Source: Variovorax terrae
GTDB taxonomy: Bacteria > Pseudomonadota > Gammaproteobacteria > Burkholderiales > Burkholderiaceae_C
DNA: 64,000 bases
Direction of reading: 5' to 3'
Assembly (NCBI RefSeq): GCF_022809125.1
Contig: NZ_JALGBI010000001.1
Span: 1,054,001 to 1,118,000 of the forward strand
Of this stretch, positions 34,524-44,919 are shown one piece after another. Position numbers and translations under genes: made by a program. The number at the start of each line of letters is the position of its first letter. Position 1 is the first letter of the stretch. The notes under the pieces were generated by a model. That model was not told where the DNA came from. It ran no database searches and saw only the letters and a program-made list of their open reading frames with translations.

Positions 34524-35591
34524 TCAGTCCAGCAGCGCGTCGATCCGCTGTTGCGCGGCGGCGCAGTCACCGAAGGATTGTTCGACCCAGGCCGCGTCGT
34601 GGTAAGTCGGCAGGTAGCGCTCGCCCGAGTCGCACAGCAGCGAGAGGATGGAGCCGGCCTGCCCCTGTGCGCGCATCTCGTGCGCGAGTGCCAGCATGCC
34701 GACGAAGTTGGTGCCGGTGGAGGGGCCGACGCGGCGCCCCAGCAGGCGCGACAGCGCGCGCATGGCGGCCACCGAGTCGGCGTCGGGCACCTCGACCATG
34801 CGCTCCACCAGCGTGCGGATGAAGCTGGCCTCCACGCGCGGGCGGCCGATGCCCTCGATGCGCGAGCCGGGCGCGGTGAGCGTGGCGTCGCCGGTGCGGT
34901 GGTATTCGCTGAACACCGAGCCCGCCGGGTCGGCCACGCACAGCCGCGTGGCGTGGCGCCGGTAGCGCGTGTAGCGGCCGATGGTGGCGCTGGTGCCGCC
35001 GGTGCCTGCGCCCACCACGATCCAGGCCGGCACCGGGTGCCGCTCGTGCGCCATCTGGCTGAACATGCTCTCGGCGATGTTGTTGTTGCCGCGCCAGTCG
35101 GTGGCACGCTCGGCGTGGGTGAACTGGTCCATGTAGTGGCCGCCGGTGCGCACCGCCAGCAGCCGGGCCTCGCCGTAGACCTGGGCCGCGCTGTCCACCC
35201 AGTGGCAGCGCCCGCCGTGGAATTCGATCTGCGCCACCTTCTCGGGCGAGGTGCTGCGCGGCATCACGGCGATGAAGGGCAGGCCCAGCATGCGCGCGAA
35301 ATAGGCCTCGCTCACGGCCGTGGAGCCGCTGGAGGCCTCCACCACGGTCGAGCCCTCGTGCAGCCAGCCGTTGCACAGCGCATAGAGGAACAGCGAGCGC
35401 GCCAGCCGGTGCTTGAGGCTGCCCGTGGGGTGGGTGGATTCGTCCTTCAGGTACAGGTCGATGCCGTGCGCCGCGAAGCCGGGCAGCGGCAGCGCGATCA
35501 GGTGGGTGTCGGCGCTGCGCTGGTAGTCGGCTTCGATGCGGGCGATGGCATGGGCCAGCCAGGGGGTCGAGGAGGGGGCGGCGCTGCTCAT
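34524..35591 (-). CDS. PLP-dependent cysteine synthase/desulfhydrase-like enzyme
   Basis: The 355-residue fold-type II PLP enzyme has the Schiff-base Lys60 in HPTGSLKHR, the substrate loop [17 protein letters not shown] in place of the usual TSGNTG, and the phosphate-binding [14 protein letters not shown]. The [18 protein letters not shown] stretch resembles the Cds1-type cysteine desulfhydrase group rather than CysK or CysM. The ATG at 35591 is used; the longer open frame upstream runs into the FtsX gene. It would form or break carbon-sulfur bonds at cysteine. It lies eight bases before the AttH-like gene. Confidence 0.82.
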   Translation of the reverse strand: MSSAAPSSTPWLAHAIARIEADYQRSADTHLIALPLPGFAAHGIDLYLKDESTHPTGSLKHRLARSLFLYALCNGWLHEGSTVVEASSGSTAVSEAYFARMLGLPFIAVMPRSTSPEKVAQIEFHGGRCHWVDSAAQVYGEARLLAVRTGGHYMDQFTHAERATDWRGNNNIAESMFSQMAHERHPVPAWIVVGAGTGGTSATIGRYTRYRRHATRLCVADPAGSVFSEYHRTGDATLTAPGSRIEGIGRPRVEASFIRTLVERMVEVPDADSVAAMRALSRLLGRRVGPSTGTNFVGMLALAHEMRAQGQAGSILSLLCDSGERYLPTYHDAAWVEQSFGDCAAAQQRIDALLD

Positions 35592-35623
35592 GGCGCGATT
35601 GTGGCAGGCAGCCCGCGCGCAGG

Positions 35624-38170
35624 CTACCAGTCTTCCTTGACCGCCAGCACCGCATCGCGGCCTGCGGCGGCGCGTCCGGCCAGCCAGGCGGTGGCCGTGC
35701 CGGCGGCCATGACGGCCGTGCACAGCGCCAGCAGCCGCAGCCAGGGCACGGCCAGGTCCATGGTCCAGTGGAAGCTCTGCGGGTTGACCACGTGCACCAG
35801 CACCAGCGAGACGGCCAGGCCCAGCGCCAGCCCGGCGATCGAGCCGATGGCCGTCCACGCCGCGCCTTCGCCCGCGACCACGGCCAGGATCTGCCGCCGC
35901 GTCAAGCCCAGGTGCGCGAGCAGGCCGAACTCCTTGCGCCGTGCCAGCACCTGCGCGCTGAAGCTGGCCGCCACGCCAAACAGGCCGATCGCGATGGCCA
36001 CGGCCTGCAGCCAGTAGGTGACCGCGAAGCTGCGGTCGAAGATGCGCAGCGAGGCGGCGCGGAGCTGGCCGACCGACGCGAACTCGATCAGCCCCGCGGC
36101 GCCCGACTGCTGCTGCGCGATGCCGCGGATGGCCTCCTGCAGCCGGGCTACGTCGGCGCCGGCTGCGAGCCACAGTGCCAGGTCGTTGACGCGCGTGTCG
36201 CCGGTCAGCCGCTCGAAATCGCGCCGGTCGAGCGCGATCGCGCCGAACTGCCGGGCGTAGTCGCGCCATACGCCTGCTACAAAAAAAGTAGCGTCAAATG
36301 ACCGCCCGTCCTGGACATCAGGCCTGAAAGACCCTGAAAGCCGGGTGAACACCGTGCCGGGCCGCGCACCGTAGAGATCCACCATCGCCTCGCTCACATA
36401 GATCGCCACCTGCCCCGGCGGCACGGGCAGCGGCGCCCCCACCAGCGGCAGCGCGCGCGCCGGGTCGTCGATCGGGCGGGCCACCAGCATCACGGGCGGG
36501 CGCGCCGGGTCCAGTTGCAGCGGGCTGGCGCGCAGCGTGCCGACGCGCTGCACGCCGTCCAGCCGGGCCACGGCCTGCACGAAATCGGGCGTGAAGTAGG
36601 CGCTGTCGCCGGCACCGGCCGAGGCGGCGGTGCGCACGTACAAGTCGGCCGGCAGCACCACGTCGAGCCAGTGCGCCACCGAGTCGCGAAAGCTCGCCAC
36701 CATCACCGTGAGCGCCACCGCCAGGCTGAGCGACGCCACCACCCCGCTCACCGCCACGGCGGCGCTCTCGCGCACGCGGCGTGCGCGCTCCACCGCCAGC
36801 AGGGCCAGCAGGTGCCGGGCCGCCAGCGGGTGCCCGGCTTCGTAGACCAGCGACACCGCCCAGGGCAGCGCGATGATGCCGCCCACCAGCAGCAGCCCGA
36901 CCGACACGTAGGCCGCCAGCGGAATGCCCAACAGCGGCGGGGTCCTTGCCAGCAGGGCGCCGGATGCTATCAAAATGAGACCGATCCAGCCGGCGCGGCG
37001 GCCCGTCGCGGGCAGCCCCTGGCCCTTGAGGGTCTGCGCCAGCGGCAGGCGCCCGGCGGCGCGAGCGGGCCACCAGCCGCCCACCAGCGCCGCCAGCACG
37101 CCCAGCGCGGCATAGGCCAGCGCCGCCGCAGCGTCCCATTGCAGCACCGGGGCCACGCCCGAGAAATAGCCGCCGCCCAGATCGCCTCCCAGCAGGCGCA
37201 GCGCCAGCGAGGCCAGCGCCGTGCCCAGCGCGATGCCGGCGAGGCTGCCGGCCAGGCCCAGGGCCAGCGATTCGGCCAGCACCAGCCGCAGCCGCTCGCG
37301 TGCGGTGAGCCCGAGTACGCCCAGCAGCGCGAACTGCTGGGCCCGCTTGGCAAGGCTCAGCGAGAGCACCGAGAACACCAGGAACGCGCCCGTGAACAGC
37401 GCCACCAGGGCCAGCACGGTGAGGTTGACCCGGTAGGCGCGCGACAGGCTGCTCACGCGCTGCGCGGCATCGCCGGGCTCGGCCACCGTGACGCCGGCAG
37501 GCAGCGCCAGCGAGCGGATGAACTGCGCCGGATCGGTGCCAGGGCGCAGCCGCAGGTCGATGCGCGAGAGCCGGCCGCCCAGGCCGAACAGGTCCTGCAG
37601 GGCGCCGATGTCCATCACGGCCAGCGGCGCGCCCGGAGCGCCGACCGTGCCCGCCACCTGCACCGGGCGGCCGCTGAGCCCGCTCTGCAGCCGGAACGCC
37701 GTGGCGCCGCCCAGCGCCTGCTGCGCGGCGGGATTGAGGAACACGGTGTCGGGCGCGAACAGCGCGAAGCGGCCGGCGCCATTCGCGGGAACCGGCATCA
37801 GCGCGGGCGCCATCGGGGCGGCCACCAGCGCGTCGATGCCCATCACCCGCAGCGGCAGCCGGCGGCCGCCATCGAGCAGGGCGAAGGATTCCAGCTCCAG
37901 CACCGGGCTGGCCGCCGCCACCTGGGGCCGGCTGGCCACCTGGGCGAACAGGGTCTCGTCGAGACGGCCTTGCACCGCCCGCAGCGTGAGGTCGGGCTGG
38001 CCGTTGACGGAGCGCACGGCGCCCGCGAACTCGGACAGGGCCGAGGCATTGATCAGGTGCACTGAGAACGCCAACGCCACGCCAAGCATCACCGCCACCA
38101 CGGCCGCTGCGCTGCGCCAGGGGTGGTGGCGCAGTTCCTGCCAGGAGAAGGTGCTCAGAAGGGCGCGCAT
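35624..38170 (-). CDS. FtsX-family ABC transporter permease (two-module)
   Basis: The 848-residue inner-membrane protein has an N-terminal helix ([20 protein letters not shown]), a periplasmic MacB-like domain, an FtsX four-helix block with an inserted central helix region (about 250-460), a second periplasmic domain and a final FtsX block (about 720-840). This layout matches lipoprotein or lipid-extracting permeases of the LolE/AttF-AttG group. Two dispersed repeats lie inside: a full copy near residues 613-631 ([17 protein letters not shown]) and a stub near 396-401. The expected ATPase is absent next door, but one lies at 40104-40745. Confidence 0.88.
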   Translation of the reverse strand: MRALLSTFSWQELRHHPWRSAAAVVAVMLGVALAFSVHLINASALSEFAGAVRSVNGQPDLTLRAVQGRLDETLFAQVASRPQVAAASPVLELESFALLDGGRRLPLRVMGIDALVAAPMAPALMPVPANGAGRFALFAPDTVFLNPAAQQALGGATAFRLQSGLSGRPVQVAGTVGAPGAPLAVMDIGALQDLFGLGGRLSRIDLRLRPGTDPAQFIRSLALPAGVTVAEPGDAAQRVSSLSRAYRVNLTVLALVALFTGAFLVFSVLSLSLAKRAQQFALLGVLGLTARERLRLVLAESLALGLAGSLAGIALGTALASLALRLLGGDLGGGYFSGVAPVLQWDAAAALAYAALGVLAALVGGWWPARAAGRLPLAQTLKGQGLPATGRRAGWIGLILIASGALLARTPPLLGIPLAAYVSVGLLLVGGIIALPWAVSLVYEAGHPLAARHLLALLAVERARRVRESAAVAVSGVVASLSLAVALTVMVASFRDSVAHWLDVVLPADLYVRTAASAGAGDSAYFTPDFVQAVARLDGVQRVGTLRASPLQLDPARPPVMLVARPIDDPARALPLVGAPLPVPPGQVAIYVSEAMVDLYGARPGTVFTRLSGSFRPDVQDGRSFDATFFVAGVWRDYARQFGAIALDRRDFERLTGDTRVNDLALWLAAGADVARLQEAIRGIAQQQSGAAGLIEFASVGQLRAASLRIFDRSFAVTYWLQAVAIAIGLFGVAASFSAQVLARRKEFGLLAHLGLTRRQILAVVAGEGAAWTAIGSIAGLALGLAVSLVLVHVVNPQSFHWTMDLAVPWLRLLALCTAVMAAGTATAWLAGRAAAGRDAVLAVKEDW
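36276..36330 (+). repeat. Coding palindromic repeat, copy 3 (antisense, in FtsX)
   Basis: GCTAC, seven A, GTAGC forms a clear stem. It is followed by GTCAAATGACCGCCCGTCC and then TGGACATCAGGCCTGAAAG. Read through the host gene it gives [17 protein letters not shown], resembling the peptides of copies 1 and 6. Confidence 0.72.
36966..36982 (+). repeat. Partial palindromic repeat stub (in FtsX)
   Basis: GCTATCAAAATGAGACC resembles only the first arm of the coding repeat family. It may be a decayed copy or chance similarity. Confidence 0.35.
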
Positions 38171-38225
38171 GGCGGCTATTGTGGGCGCTCCGCCTCCGGG
38201 CCTGTGGAGCGGCTATAACCGGCAC

Positions 38226-38528
38226 ATGTCCTACACCCTGACCCTCTACGCGTTCGAGGACGCCACCGATGAACAGCGCCGCGAGGCCGAGCAGCGTTTT
38301 CGCGAGGCGCTGGACGCGGCCCTGGGCGACGCCAGCCTGGTGGCGCCGGTCTACGCGGCCTACCTGAAGATCGTGGCCGCGCATGGCGAGGCGCCGGCGC
38401 CCGACGCCCTGACCGCGGCCGAGCGCGAGCTGCTGGCGCACTGGCAGGCCGCCGAGTCCGCCGCGGTGACGGCGGCCTTCGGGCCCAACCGCTACATGGG
38501 CGAGGCGCAGTTCGAGATCGGGATTTGA
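38226..38528 (+). CDS. Hypothetical 100-residue protein
   Basis: This small acidic, Ala- and Glu-rich soluble protein (MSYTLTLYAFEDATDEQRRE at the start, ending MGEAQFEIGI) has no recognised domain. The start is the ATG at 38226, 55 bases from the divergent FtsX gene. Codon use is normal for this genome. It lies before tag, with a 37-base gap, and may be co-transcribed with it. Confidence 0.6.
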   Translation: MSYTLTLYAFEDATDEQRREAEQRFREALDAALGDASLVAPVYAAYLKIVAAHGEAPAPDALTAAERELLAHWQAAESAAVTAAFGPNRYMGEAQFEIGI

Positions 38529-38565
38529 GCGCTGTGGCCGCTGTGGCCTCCTAGAATCCACTGCC

Positions 38566-39213
38566 ATGCCCGATGACACCCCCACCTCCTCCGGCCTGTT
38601 CGCCGACGACACCGGTCTGGCGCGTTGCGCCTGGTGCCGGGCCACGCCGAACTACCAGCACTACCACGACCATGAATGGGGCTTCCCGGTGGCGGACGAC
38701 CGGCGGCTGTTCGAGAAGCTGTGCCTGGAGGGCTTCCAGGCGGGCCTGAGCTGGCTCACCATCCTGAACAAGCGCGAGGCGTTCCGGCACGCCTTTGCCG
38801 GGTTCGAGATCGAGCGCGTGGCCGCCTTCGGCGAGCGCGACGTCGAGCGCCTGCTGCAGGACGCCGGTATCGTGCGCCACCGCGGCAAGATCGTCTCCAC
38901 CGTCAACAACGCCCGCCGCGCGATCGAGCTGCGCCAGGAGTTCGGCTCGCTGGCCGCCTTCGTCTGGCGCTTCGAGCCGGACCCGGCCAGCCGGCCCGCG
39001 CGCCTCACCCACGAGGCCGTCAAGGCGATGCCGGCCTCGCCCGAATCCGCGGCCCTGTCCAAGGACCTCAAGAAGCGTGGCTGGAGCTTCGTCGGCCCCA
39101 CCACCATGTATGCCTTCATGCAGGCCATGGGCATGGTGAACGACCATGTCGAAGGCTGCAGCGTGCGCGAGCGGGCGCTGGCGGCGCGCGCGGGCTTCGC
39201 GGTCCCGCGCTAG
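38566..39213 (+). CDS. tag: DNA-3-methyladenine glycosylase I
   Basis: This base-excision repair enzyme removes 3-methyladenine from alkylated DNA. At 215 residues it is slightly longer than E. coli Tag (187). The N-terminal zinc-knuckle and active region reads RCAWCRATPNYQHYHDHEWG. The core FEKLCLEGFQAGLSWLTILN is followed by FVGPTTMYAFMQAMGMVNDH and the C-terminal zinc pair in NDHVEGC. All expected ligands are present. Confidence 0.93.
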   Translation: MPDDTPTSSGLFADDTGLARCAWCRATPNYQHYHDHEWGFPVADDRRLFEKLCLEGFQAGLSWLTILNKREAFRHAFAGFEIERVAAFGERDVERLLQDAGIVRHRGKIVSTVNNARRAIELRQEFGSLAAFVWRFEPDPASRPARLTHEAVKAMPASPESAALSKDLKKRGWSFVGPTTMYAFMQAMGMVNDHVEGCSVRERALAARAGFAVPR

Positions 39214-39307
39214 CTGCCGGGGCTCGGGCGCTTGTCCGTGGCCCGGCGGGGCTGGCATGATGCAGGGTTGTTTTCCGTTTCAATCCAATGACAGTCTCCC
39301 TGGCGCT

Positions 39308-40057
39308 ATGACCGACACCCTGCCCACCCCCGCTGAGAATCTCCAAACCGAAGGCCCGGCGGCGGCTCCCCGTTCCGACCGCGCCCGCCGCAAGGGCCGG
39401 GGCCCGCGCCGGCCCGACGCCGCACCGTCCGCCGCTCCCCAGGCCGCTGCGGGTCGTCCGCCGCGCAGCCACCCGCTGCTCGGGCAACTGGCCGGCCTGT
39501 ATCCGCAACTGTTCGGGGACAACCCGCTGCCGCTCAAGCGCGGCATCTTCCAGGACCTGCTGGAAGCGCATCCGCAAGTGCTGGAGCGCGATGCCCTCAA
39601 GGCCGCGCTGGCGCTGCACACGCGCTCCACGCGCTACCTCACGGCCGTGGCCGCGGGCCAGAAGCGGCACGATCTGCAAGGGCAGGCGGTGGAGGACATG
39701 GCGCCCGAGCATGTGCACCACGCGCTGCTCGAAGTGTTCCGCCGCCGCCAGGGCCGCTCCACGGAAGACCTGCGGCCGAAACTGCGCCACCGCATCGTGC
39801 AGGCGTTCGAGGCCTCGGGCCTGACGCGCGAGGCCTATGCCGAGCTGGTGCGCAGCCGCGACGAGGCCGCCAACGCGGTCCTCGACGAGGCTATGGCCGA
39901 GGCGGCGCTGGGCGCGGCCCGCGACGAGGCGCTGCTGCGCGCCTTCGAGGCCAGCGGCCAGACCGTCGAGGCCTTCGCCGGCATGTACGGCATGGATTCG
40001 CGCGCCGCAGCGCGGATGCTGGAGCGCGCCCGCCGCCGCCTGGGCGTCGCTGCCTGA
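39308..40057 (+). CDS. ProQ/FinO-domain RNA chaperone
   Basis: The 249-residue protein has a basic, disordered N terminus (about 1-55, rich in Arg, Pro and Ala) and a ProQ/FinO RNA-binding domain (about 57-150: LYPQLFGDNPLPLKRGIFQD, ALALHTRSTRYLTAVAAG). A charged helical C-terminal region replaces the Tudor-like domain of E. coli ProQ. Such proteins bind structured 3' ends and small RNAs. The ATG at 39308 is chosen; upstream open frame sequence overlaps the end of tag. It may act on the many hairpin repeats of this genome, but that is only speculation. Confidence 0.85.
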   Translation: MTDTLPTPAENLQTEGPAAAPRSDRARRKGRGPRRPDAAPSAAPQAAAGRPPRSHPLLGQLAGLYPQLFGDNPLPLKRGIFQDLLEAHPQVLERDALKAALALHTRSTRYLTAVAAGQKRHDLQGQAVEDMAPEHVHHALLEVFRRRQGRSTEDLRPKLRHRIVQAFEASGLTREAYAELVRSRDEAANAVLDEAMAEAALGAARDEALLRAFEASGQTVEAFAGMYGMDSRAAARMLERARRRLGVAA

Positions 40058-40103
40058 GCCACCGGCGTCCGATCGCGGCGGCTGAGGGCCGGCCTCGCCG
40101 GGT

Positions 40104-40745
<642 letters not shown>

Positions 40746-40791
40746 GAAGCAATGCTACCCGTCCGCGCAGCATGTCTTTTCGCGAGACACT

Positions 40792-40956
40792 GCGGAACCG
40801 GCTTTGCCGGGCCGCTGGTGTCGCCCCCGGAAGGGGGAAGGCGAAGCCTCGGGGGTGATTCCAAGAACACCGCGGAACCGGCTTCGCCGGGCCGCTGGTG
40901 TCGCCCCCTGCAAGGGGGGAGGCGCAGCGCACGCAGTGCGCGCAGCCTGGGGGTGA
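40792..40956. repeat. Two tandem GC-rich intergenic repeats
   Basis: Two copies (40792-40858 and 40872-40956) share GCGGAACCGGCTT-GCCGGGC, then CGCTGGTGTCGCCCCC, then a C5/G5 hairpin, AGGCG-AGC and GGGGGTGA. The second has an extra ACGCAGTGCGCG. A third copy is at 60077. Each holds two hairpins (GGCTT-GCC type and CCCCC-GGGGG). They fill the gap between the channel gene stop and the ATPase promoter region. Confidence 0.75.
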
Positions 40957-40959
40957 GCG

Positions 40960-42417
40960 TCAATCCCTCCAGCGCGACAGCCAATGCTCCATCAGCTTGC
41001 CCGCGGCCTCGCGCCCGCCCAGCCCGAACGACAGCGCCACGGCCACCGCCACCGCGCCGAAGGTCAGGCCGAAGGCCAGGTGCACGATCTCGTTGGCGAT
41101 GCCCATGGCGCGCAGGCCCATCGCGATCACCAGCCCGAGGATGGCGAAGCGTGCGATGCCGGCCAGGCCCTCGGTGTGGCGGCCGCTGGCCTTCTGGATC
41201 GCATCGTGCGCGAGGTTGGAGACCCAGAAGCCGACGGCCAGGATCAGCCCGCCCAGCAGGATGTCGCCGCCGAACTGGATGAAGGTGACGACCACGTCGC
41301 GCACCTGCGAGAAGCCGAGCTGGTCGGCCGCCTCGGTGACGGCGAACAGCATGGCGAAGAACATCACCAGCATCGACACCAGGCGCGAGGGCCGGGTGGC
41401 GCCGGACAGCGCGAACTGCACGCCCATCTTGTTCGGCAGGCCGTCCACGCCGGCGCTCTCCAGCAGGCTGGCCAGCAGGCGCGCCACGAAGCGCGCCACG
41501 TACCAGGTCAGCAGCAGGATCACGGCGGCCGCCACGATGTGCGGCACCGCGTTGAACATCTGGCCGAGCATCTGCACGGCCGGGCGCGAGACGGCGTCGA
41601 TCCGGAGGGCGTCGAGCGCGGCGATCAGCGAGGGCACGAACACGAAGATGAAGGCCAGCGTGCCGGCCAGCGCCGACAGCCGCACCGAGTGGTCGAGCCC
41701 GATGCGTTCGTTGAGCCGGTCGGCTCCGGCGGCGGCCAGCAGGTTGGAAACCAGCCCGCGCAGCACGCGCGCCACCAGGTAGCCCACGCCGCCGATCAGC
41801 AGCGCCGCGAAGGTGTTGGGCACCATGTCCAGCAGCTTGTTGAGCATGGCGGTCACGGGTTCGAGCAGGCCGTTGAGCTGGAAGGCGCTGAGCACGGCCG
41901 GCAGGAACATCAGGATCACCAGCCAGAACAGCACATTGCCCACGCTCTGGCTCATCGGCGCCATGCCGGCCTCGGCCGAGAGCTTGTCGTCGAGCGTGGT
42001 CGCGGCCAGCGCCCGCGAGGCCAGCGCGCGCAGCACGGTGGCGATCAGCCAGGCCACCAGCGACAGCACGGCGCCGGCCAGCAGCTTGGGCAGGTAGCCG
42101 ACGATGTCGCCCATCATGCTGGCGAAGGGGTTGGTCAGCAGCGACAGGTCGAGCACGTTGAGCACCGCGATCAGCGTGGCCAGCAGCACCAGCCAGAACA
42201 CGCCGACGGCCACCGGCGATTCGGCGTCCATGCGCGCGCCCGTGCTCTCCTCGATGCGCTGGTTGACCTTGAGCAGGCCGAGCAGCCGTCGCAGCGCGGC
42301 GCGGGCCGCGACGGCGAGCAGCCAGCCGAGCGCCAGGATGGCGATGGCGCCGAGGATTTTGGGAAGGTGGGCCCCCAGGCTGCTTTGCAGGGCGGTGGCG
42401 AAGGCGGTCAGATCCAT
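40960..42417 (-). CDS. Conserved-TM-helix/MscS-like membrane channel protein
   Basis: The 485-residue inner-membrane protein contains several repeats of the conserved TM-helix module (LPKILGAIAILALGWLLAV, LPKLLAGAVLSLVAWLIATV, VPNTFAALLIGGVGYLVARV, VPHIVAAAVILLLTWYVARF, GGDILLGGLILAVGFWVSNL). These are found in CmpX-like proteins related to small mechanosensitive channels. The ATG at 42417 follows AAAGGAG; a longer open frame upstream has no ribosome site. The role is probably osmotic or membrane-tension related, by family. Confidence 0.82.
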   Translation of the reverse strand: MDLTAFATALQSSLGAHLPKILGAIAILALGWLLAVAARAALRRLLGLLKVNQRIEESTGARMDAESPVAVGVFWLVLLATLIAVLNVLDLSLLTNPFASMMGDIVGYLPKLLAGAVLSLVAWLIATVLRALASRALAATTLDDKLSAEAGMAPMSQSVGNVLFWLVILMFLPAVLSAFQLNGLLEPVTAMLNKLLDMVPNTFAALLIGGVGYLVARVLRGLVSNLLAAAGADRLNERIGLDHSVRLSALAGTLAFIFVFVPSLIAALDALRIDAVSRPAVQMLGQMFNAVPHIVAAAVILLLTWYVARFVARLLASLLESAGVDGLPNKMGVQFALSGATRPSRLVSMLVMFFAMLFAVTEAADQLGFSQVRDVVVTFIQFGGDILLGGLILAVGFWVSNLAHDAIQKASGRHTEGLAGIARFAILGLVIAMGLRAMGIANEIVHLAFGLTFGAVAVAVALSFGLGGREAAGKLMEHWLSRWRD

Positions 42418-42529
42418 GATGCGCTCTCCTTTTGTTGTCGAAACTCGGGAACAGGCTCTCAGATAGGCGCGGGACGCCGCGCGCCCCATTCTTGCATTCC
42501 TGCCCGCGGCTTTCAAGCCACGGGGCGCG

Positions 42530-43546
42530 CTATTTCTGGGCCAGCAGCCGGGCCACCCGGTGCAGCACCTGCGGCAAGGCGTCGTGCGCGTCGCAGGCCA
42601 CCACCTGTCGCCCAGGCATGGCGCGCAGCCAGGTGAGCTGGCGTTTGGCGAGCTGGCGCGTGGCGAAGATGCCCTTGTCGCGTAGCTCGGCCAGTGCCGG
42701 ACGGTCCAGCCCGCGCGCGCTGTGCGCGTCCATGCCGCGTGCGTCGTGCGCGTCCATGACCTCCCAGGCCTGCCGGTAGCCCACGCAGCGCATCGAGGGC
42801 AGCTCGGGCGACAGGTCGCCGCGCGCGCGCAGCGCCTGCATCTCTGCCAGGAAGCCGGCGGTCAGCATGGCGTCGAAGCGCTGGGCGATGCGCGCGTGGA
42901 GCCAGGCGCGGTCCTGCGGTTCCAGGGAAATCAGGGTGGGAGTCCTTGTCCCCTGGTCCTCGGGCGCTCTCTTTTTTGTAGCGTGGAAAGAACTCAGCGG
43001 CTGGCCCGAGACCCGGAACACCTCCAGCGCGCGCTGGATGCGCTGGCTGTCGGCGGGGGGCAGCCGGGCCGCCGTGGCCGGGTCGATGCGCGCCAGCTCG
43101 GCATGCATGGCGGGCCAGCCTCGCTTTGCGGCCTCGGCCTCGAGCGCGGCGCGGATGGCCGGGTCGGCCGGCGGCATCGGATCGAGCCCCTCGAACAGCG
43201 CCTTGAAGTAGAGCATGGTGCCGCCCACCAGCAAGGCCAGCCGGCCGCGCGCGTTGATCTCGCCGACGAGCCGCTGTGCGTCGGCCACGAACTCGGCCGC
43301 GCTGTAGGCCTGCAGCGGGTCGCGGATGTCGATCAGGTGGTGCGGCACGGCGGCCAGTTCGGCGTGCGAGGGCTTGGCCGTGCCGATATCCATGCCGCGG
43401 TAGACCAGCGCCGAGTCCACGCTGATGATCTCCAGCGGGTGGTGGCGCGCGATCGCCAGCGCCGCGGCGGTCTTGCCCGAGGCGGTGGGGCCGGCCAGCG
43501 CGATGCAGCGTGCTGGCACGGCGTCAGGGCTTGCCGGCGTCCCCAT
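42530..43546 (-). CDS. miaA: tRNA dimethylallyltransferase
   Basis: This enzyme adds the isopentenyl group to A37 of tRNAs reading UNN codons. The 338-residue product has P-loop [49 protein letters not shown] and the C-terminal [20 protein letters not shown]. It is longer than E. coli MiaA (316). Residues about 188-202 come from a dispersed palindromic repeat ([16 protein letters not shown]). A second small insertion, [15 protein letters not shown], is an internal duplication near residues 262-279. The start overlaps the stop of the Bcr/CflA gene by 23 bases. Confidence 0.93.
   Translation of the reverse strand: MGTPASPDAVPARCIALAGPTASGKTAAALAIARHHPLEIISVDSALVYRGMDIGTAKPSHAELAAVPHHLIDIRDPLQAYSAAEFVADAQRLVGEINARGRLALLVGGTMLYFKALFEGLDPMPPADPAIRAALEAEAAKRGWPAMHAELARIDPATAARLPPADSQRIQRALEVFRVSGQPLSSFHATKKRAPEDQGTRTPTLISLEPQDRAWLHARIAQRFDAMLTAGFLAEMQALRARGDLSPELPSMRCVGYRQAWEVMDAHDARGMDAHSARGLDRPALAELRDKGIFATRQLAKRQLTWLRAMPGRQVVACDAHDALPQVLHRVARLLAQK
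42709..42760 (-). repeat. Imperfect tandem duplication inside miaA
   Basis: The block GTGCGCGTCCATG occurs twice about 24 bases apart and encodes MDAHDARG followed by MDAHSARG on the minus strand. It lies in the loop before the conserved [16 protein letters not shown] region. Confidence 0.55.
42941..42982 (-). repeat. Coding palindromic repeat, copy 5 (sense, in miaA)
   Basis: On the minus strand GCTACAAAAAAGAGAGCGCC is followed by CGAGGACCAGGGGACAAGGA. The A-rich loop and the AGGACC block match copy 3, and the encoded [16 protein letters not shown] is in the same frame as copies 2 and 8. The second half has diverged. Confidence 0.6.
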
Positions 43547-44765
43547 GCCTTTGCACCAGGGTCCAGGCCGTGAGCGCGATGCACACGCTCCAGAACCACA
43601 CGCCGTTGACCAGCGGCAGCACGGTGCCGTCCAGCCGTGTGCCCAGCCAGCCGCCGATGGCGAAGGCCGCCAGCATCATCAGGAAGCCGTTGAGCGCCGA
43701 AGCCGCACCCGCGGCCTGCGGAAACGGCCCCACGGCGCCGCTCTGCCCGCAGGGCTGGTGCACGCCGTGCGCCAGCATGAACAACCAGAACGGCAGCAGG
43801 ATGGCCCAGGGGCCCTGCACCCCCGCCAGCGCCAGGACGCCCATCAGCGTGCCGCCGGTCAGCGTGAGCCCGCCCGCGACCGCCACCGAGCGGCGCACGC
43901 CCAGGCGCGGCAGCAGGCGCCGGCACATCAGTGTGCCGAGGATGTAGACGAAGGAGGCCGAGAACATCATCAGGCCGTACTGCGTGCGCGTGAAGCCGAG
44001 CACCTTGATGAACACGAAGGACGACGAAGCGAGGAACGTGAACAGGCCGCCGTAGGACGCGATGGTGAGGCACGAGAACGCAAGAAAGGTCGGGTGGCGC
44101 AGGATGGCGAGCCAGGTGCGCAGCAGGATGGCGGGTTGCAATGCGCGCGGGTTGCGCTGGGGCACGCTCTCCGTGAAGCGCAGCGCGATCAGCGCGAGGG
44201 CCCCCGCGCCGAAGGCCGCCGGCGCCAGCAGGGCGATACGCCAGCCGAAGGCATCCGACAGCAGCCCCCCGAGCGGCACGCACAGGCAGGCGATCACGCC
44301 CAGGCCCGACAGGCCCTTGGACATGGCGCGGGCGCCGGTCTCGGGGGTGTAGAGGTCGCGCACGATGGCGCGCGCGCACATCACGGCCGCGCCCATGGCG
44401 GCGCCCTGCACGGCACGCCAGACGATCAGCAGCGCCATCGACGGCGCGAGCGCGGCGCCGACGGCGGCCACGGTGTAGGCCGACAGGCCCCACAGCAGGA
44501 TCGGGCGGCGGCCGAAGCGGTCCGACAGCGGCCCCCAGAGCAGCTGCGAGCAGCCGAAGGCCAGCAGCAGCGCAGTGAGCGTGAGCTGGGCATGCGCCAG
44601 CGGCGCGCCGAAGCCTTCGGTGAGGCCGGGCAGGGCGGGCAAATAGAGGTCGGTGGTGACGGGCTGGATGCCCAGCAGCAGCGACAGGGCCAGAACGACC
44701 AGACCGGGCTGCATGGAGGACGACGCGGAACGGGCACCCACGGCGGTGCGGGAAGACACGGGCAT
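43524..44765 (-). CDS. Bcr/CflA-family drug-resistance MFS transporter
   Basis: The 413-residue proton antiporter has twelve helices. Markers are [20 protein letters not shown] in helix 1, [20 protein letters not shown] (motif A) and [24 protein letters not shown]. The ATG at 44765 gives the normal cytoplasmic N terminus; upstream open frame is spacer. It overlaps miaA by 23 bases, so the two are coupled. The drug range cannot be inferred. Confidence 0.88.
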   Translation of the reverse strand: MPVSSRTAVGARSASSSMQPGLVVLALSLLLGIQPVTTDLYLPALPGLTEGFGAPLAHAQLTLTALLLAFGCSQLLWGPLSDRFGRRPILLWGLSAYTVAAVGAALAPSMALLIVWRAVQGAAMGAAVMCARAIVRDLYTPETGARAMSKGLSGLGVIACLCVPLGGLLSDAFGWRIALLAPAAFGAGALALIALRFTESVPQRNPRALQPAILLRTWLAILRHPTFLAFSCLTIASYGGLFTFLASSSFVFIKVLGFTRTQYGLMMFSASFVYILGTLMCRRLLPRLGVRRSVAVAGGLTLTGGTLMGVLALAGVQGPWAILLPFWLFMLAHGVHQPCGQSGAVGPFPQAAGAASALNGFLMMLAAFAIGGWLGTRLDGTVLPLVNGVWFWSVCIALTAWTLVQRHGDAGKP

Positions 44766-44919
44766 ATCCGTGCGAGAGTACCAGAAAGCCGTGCTGCGCC
44801 GAGGGGCCAAGGCCAGTCGCCACGGTGACAGGCAGTCAAGGTGTATCCCTAGGTGCGGGGCACTGGCCTGCGCCAATAATCGGCGGCACCTACCCCGACA
44901 CAACAACCAAGGAGACCTC

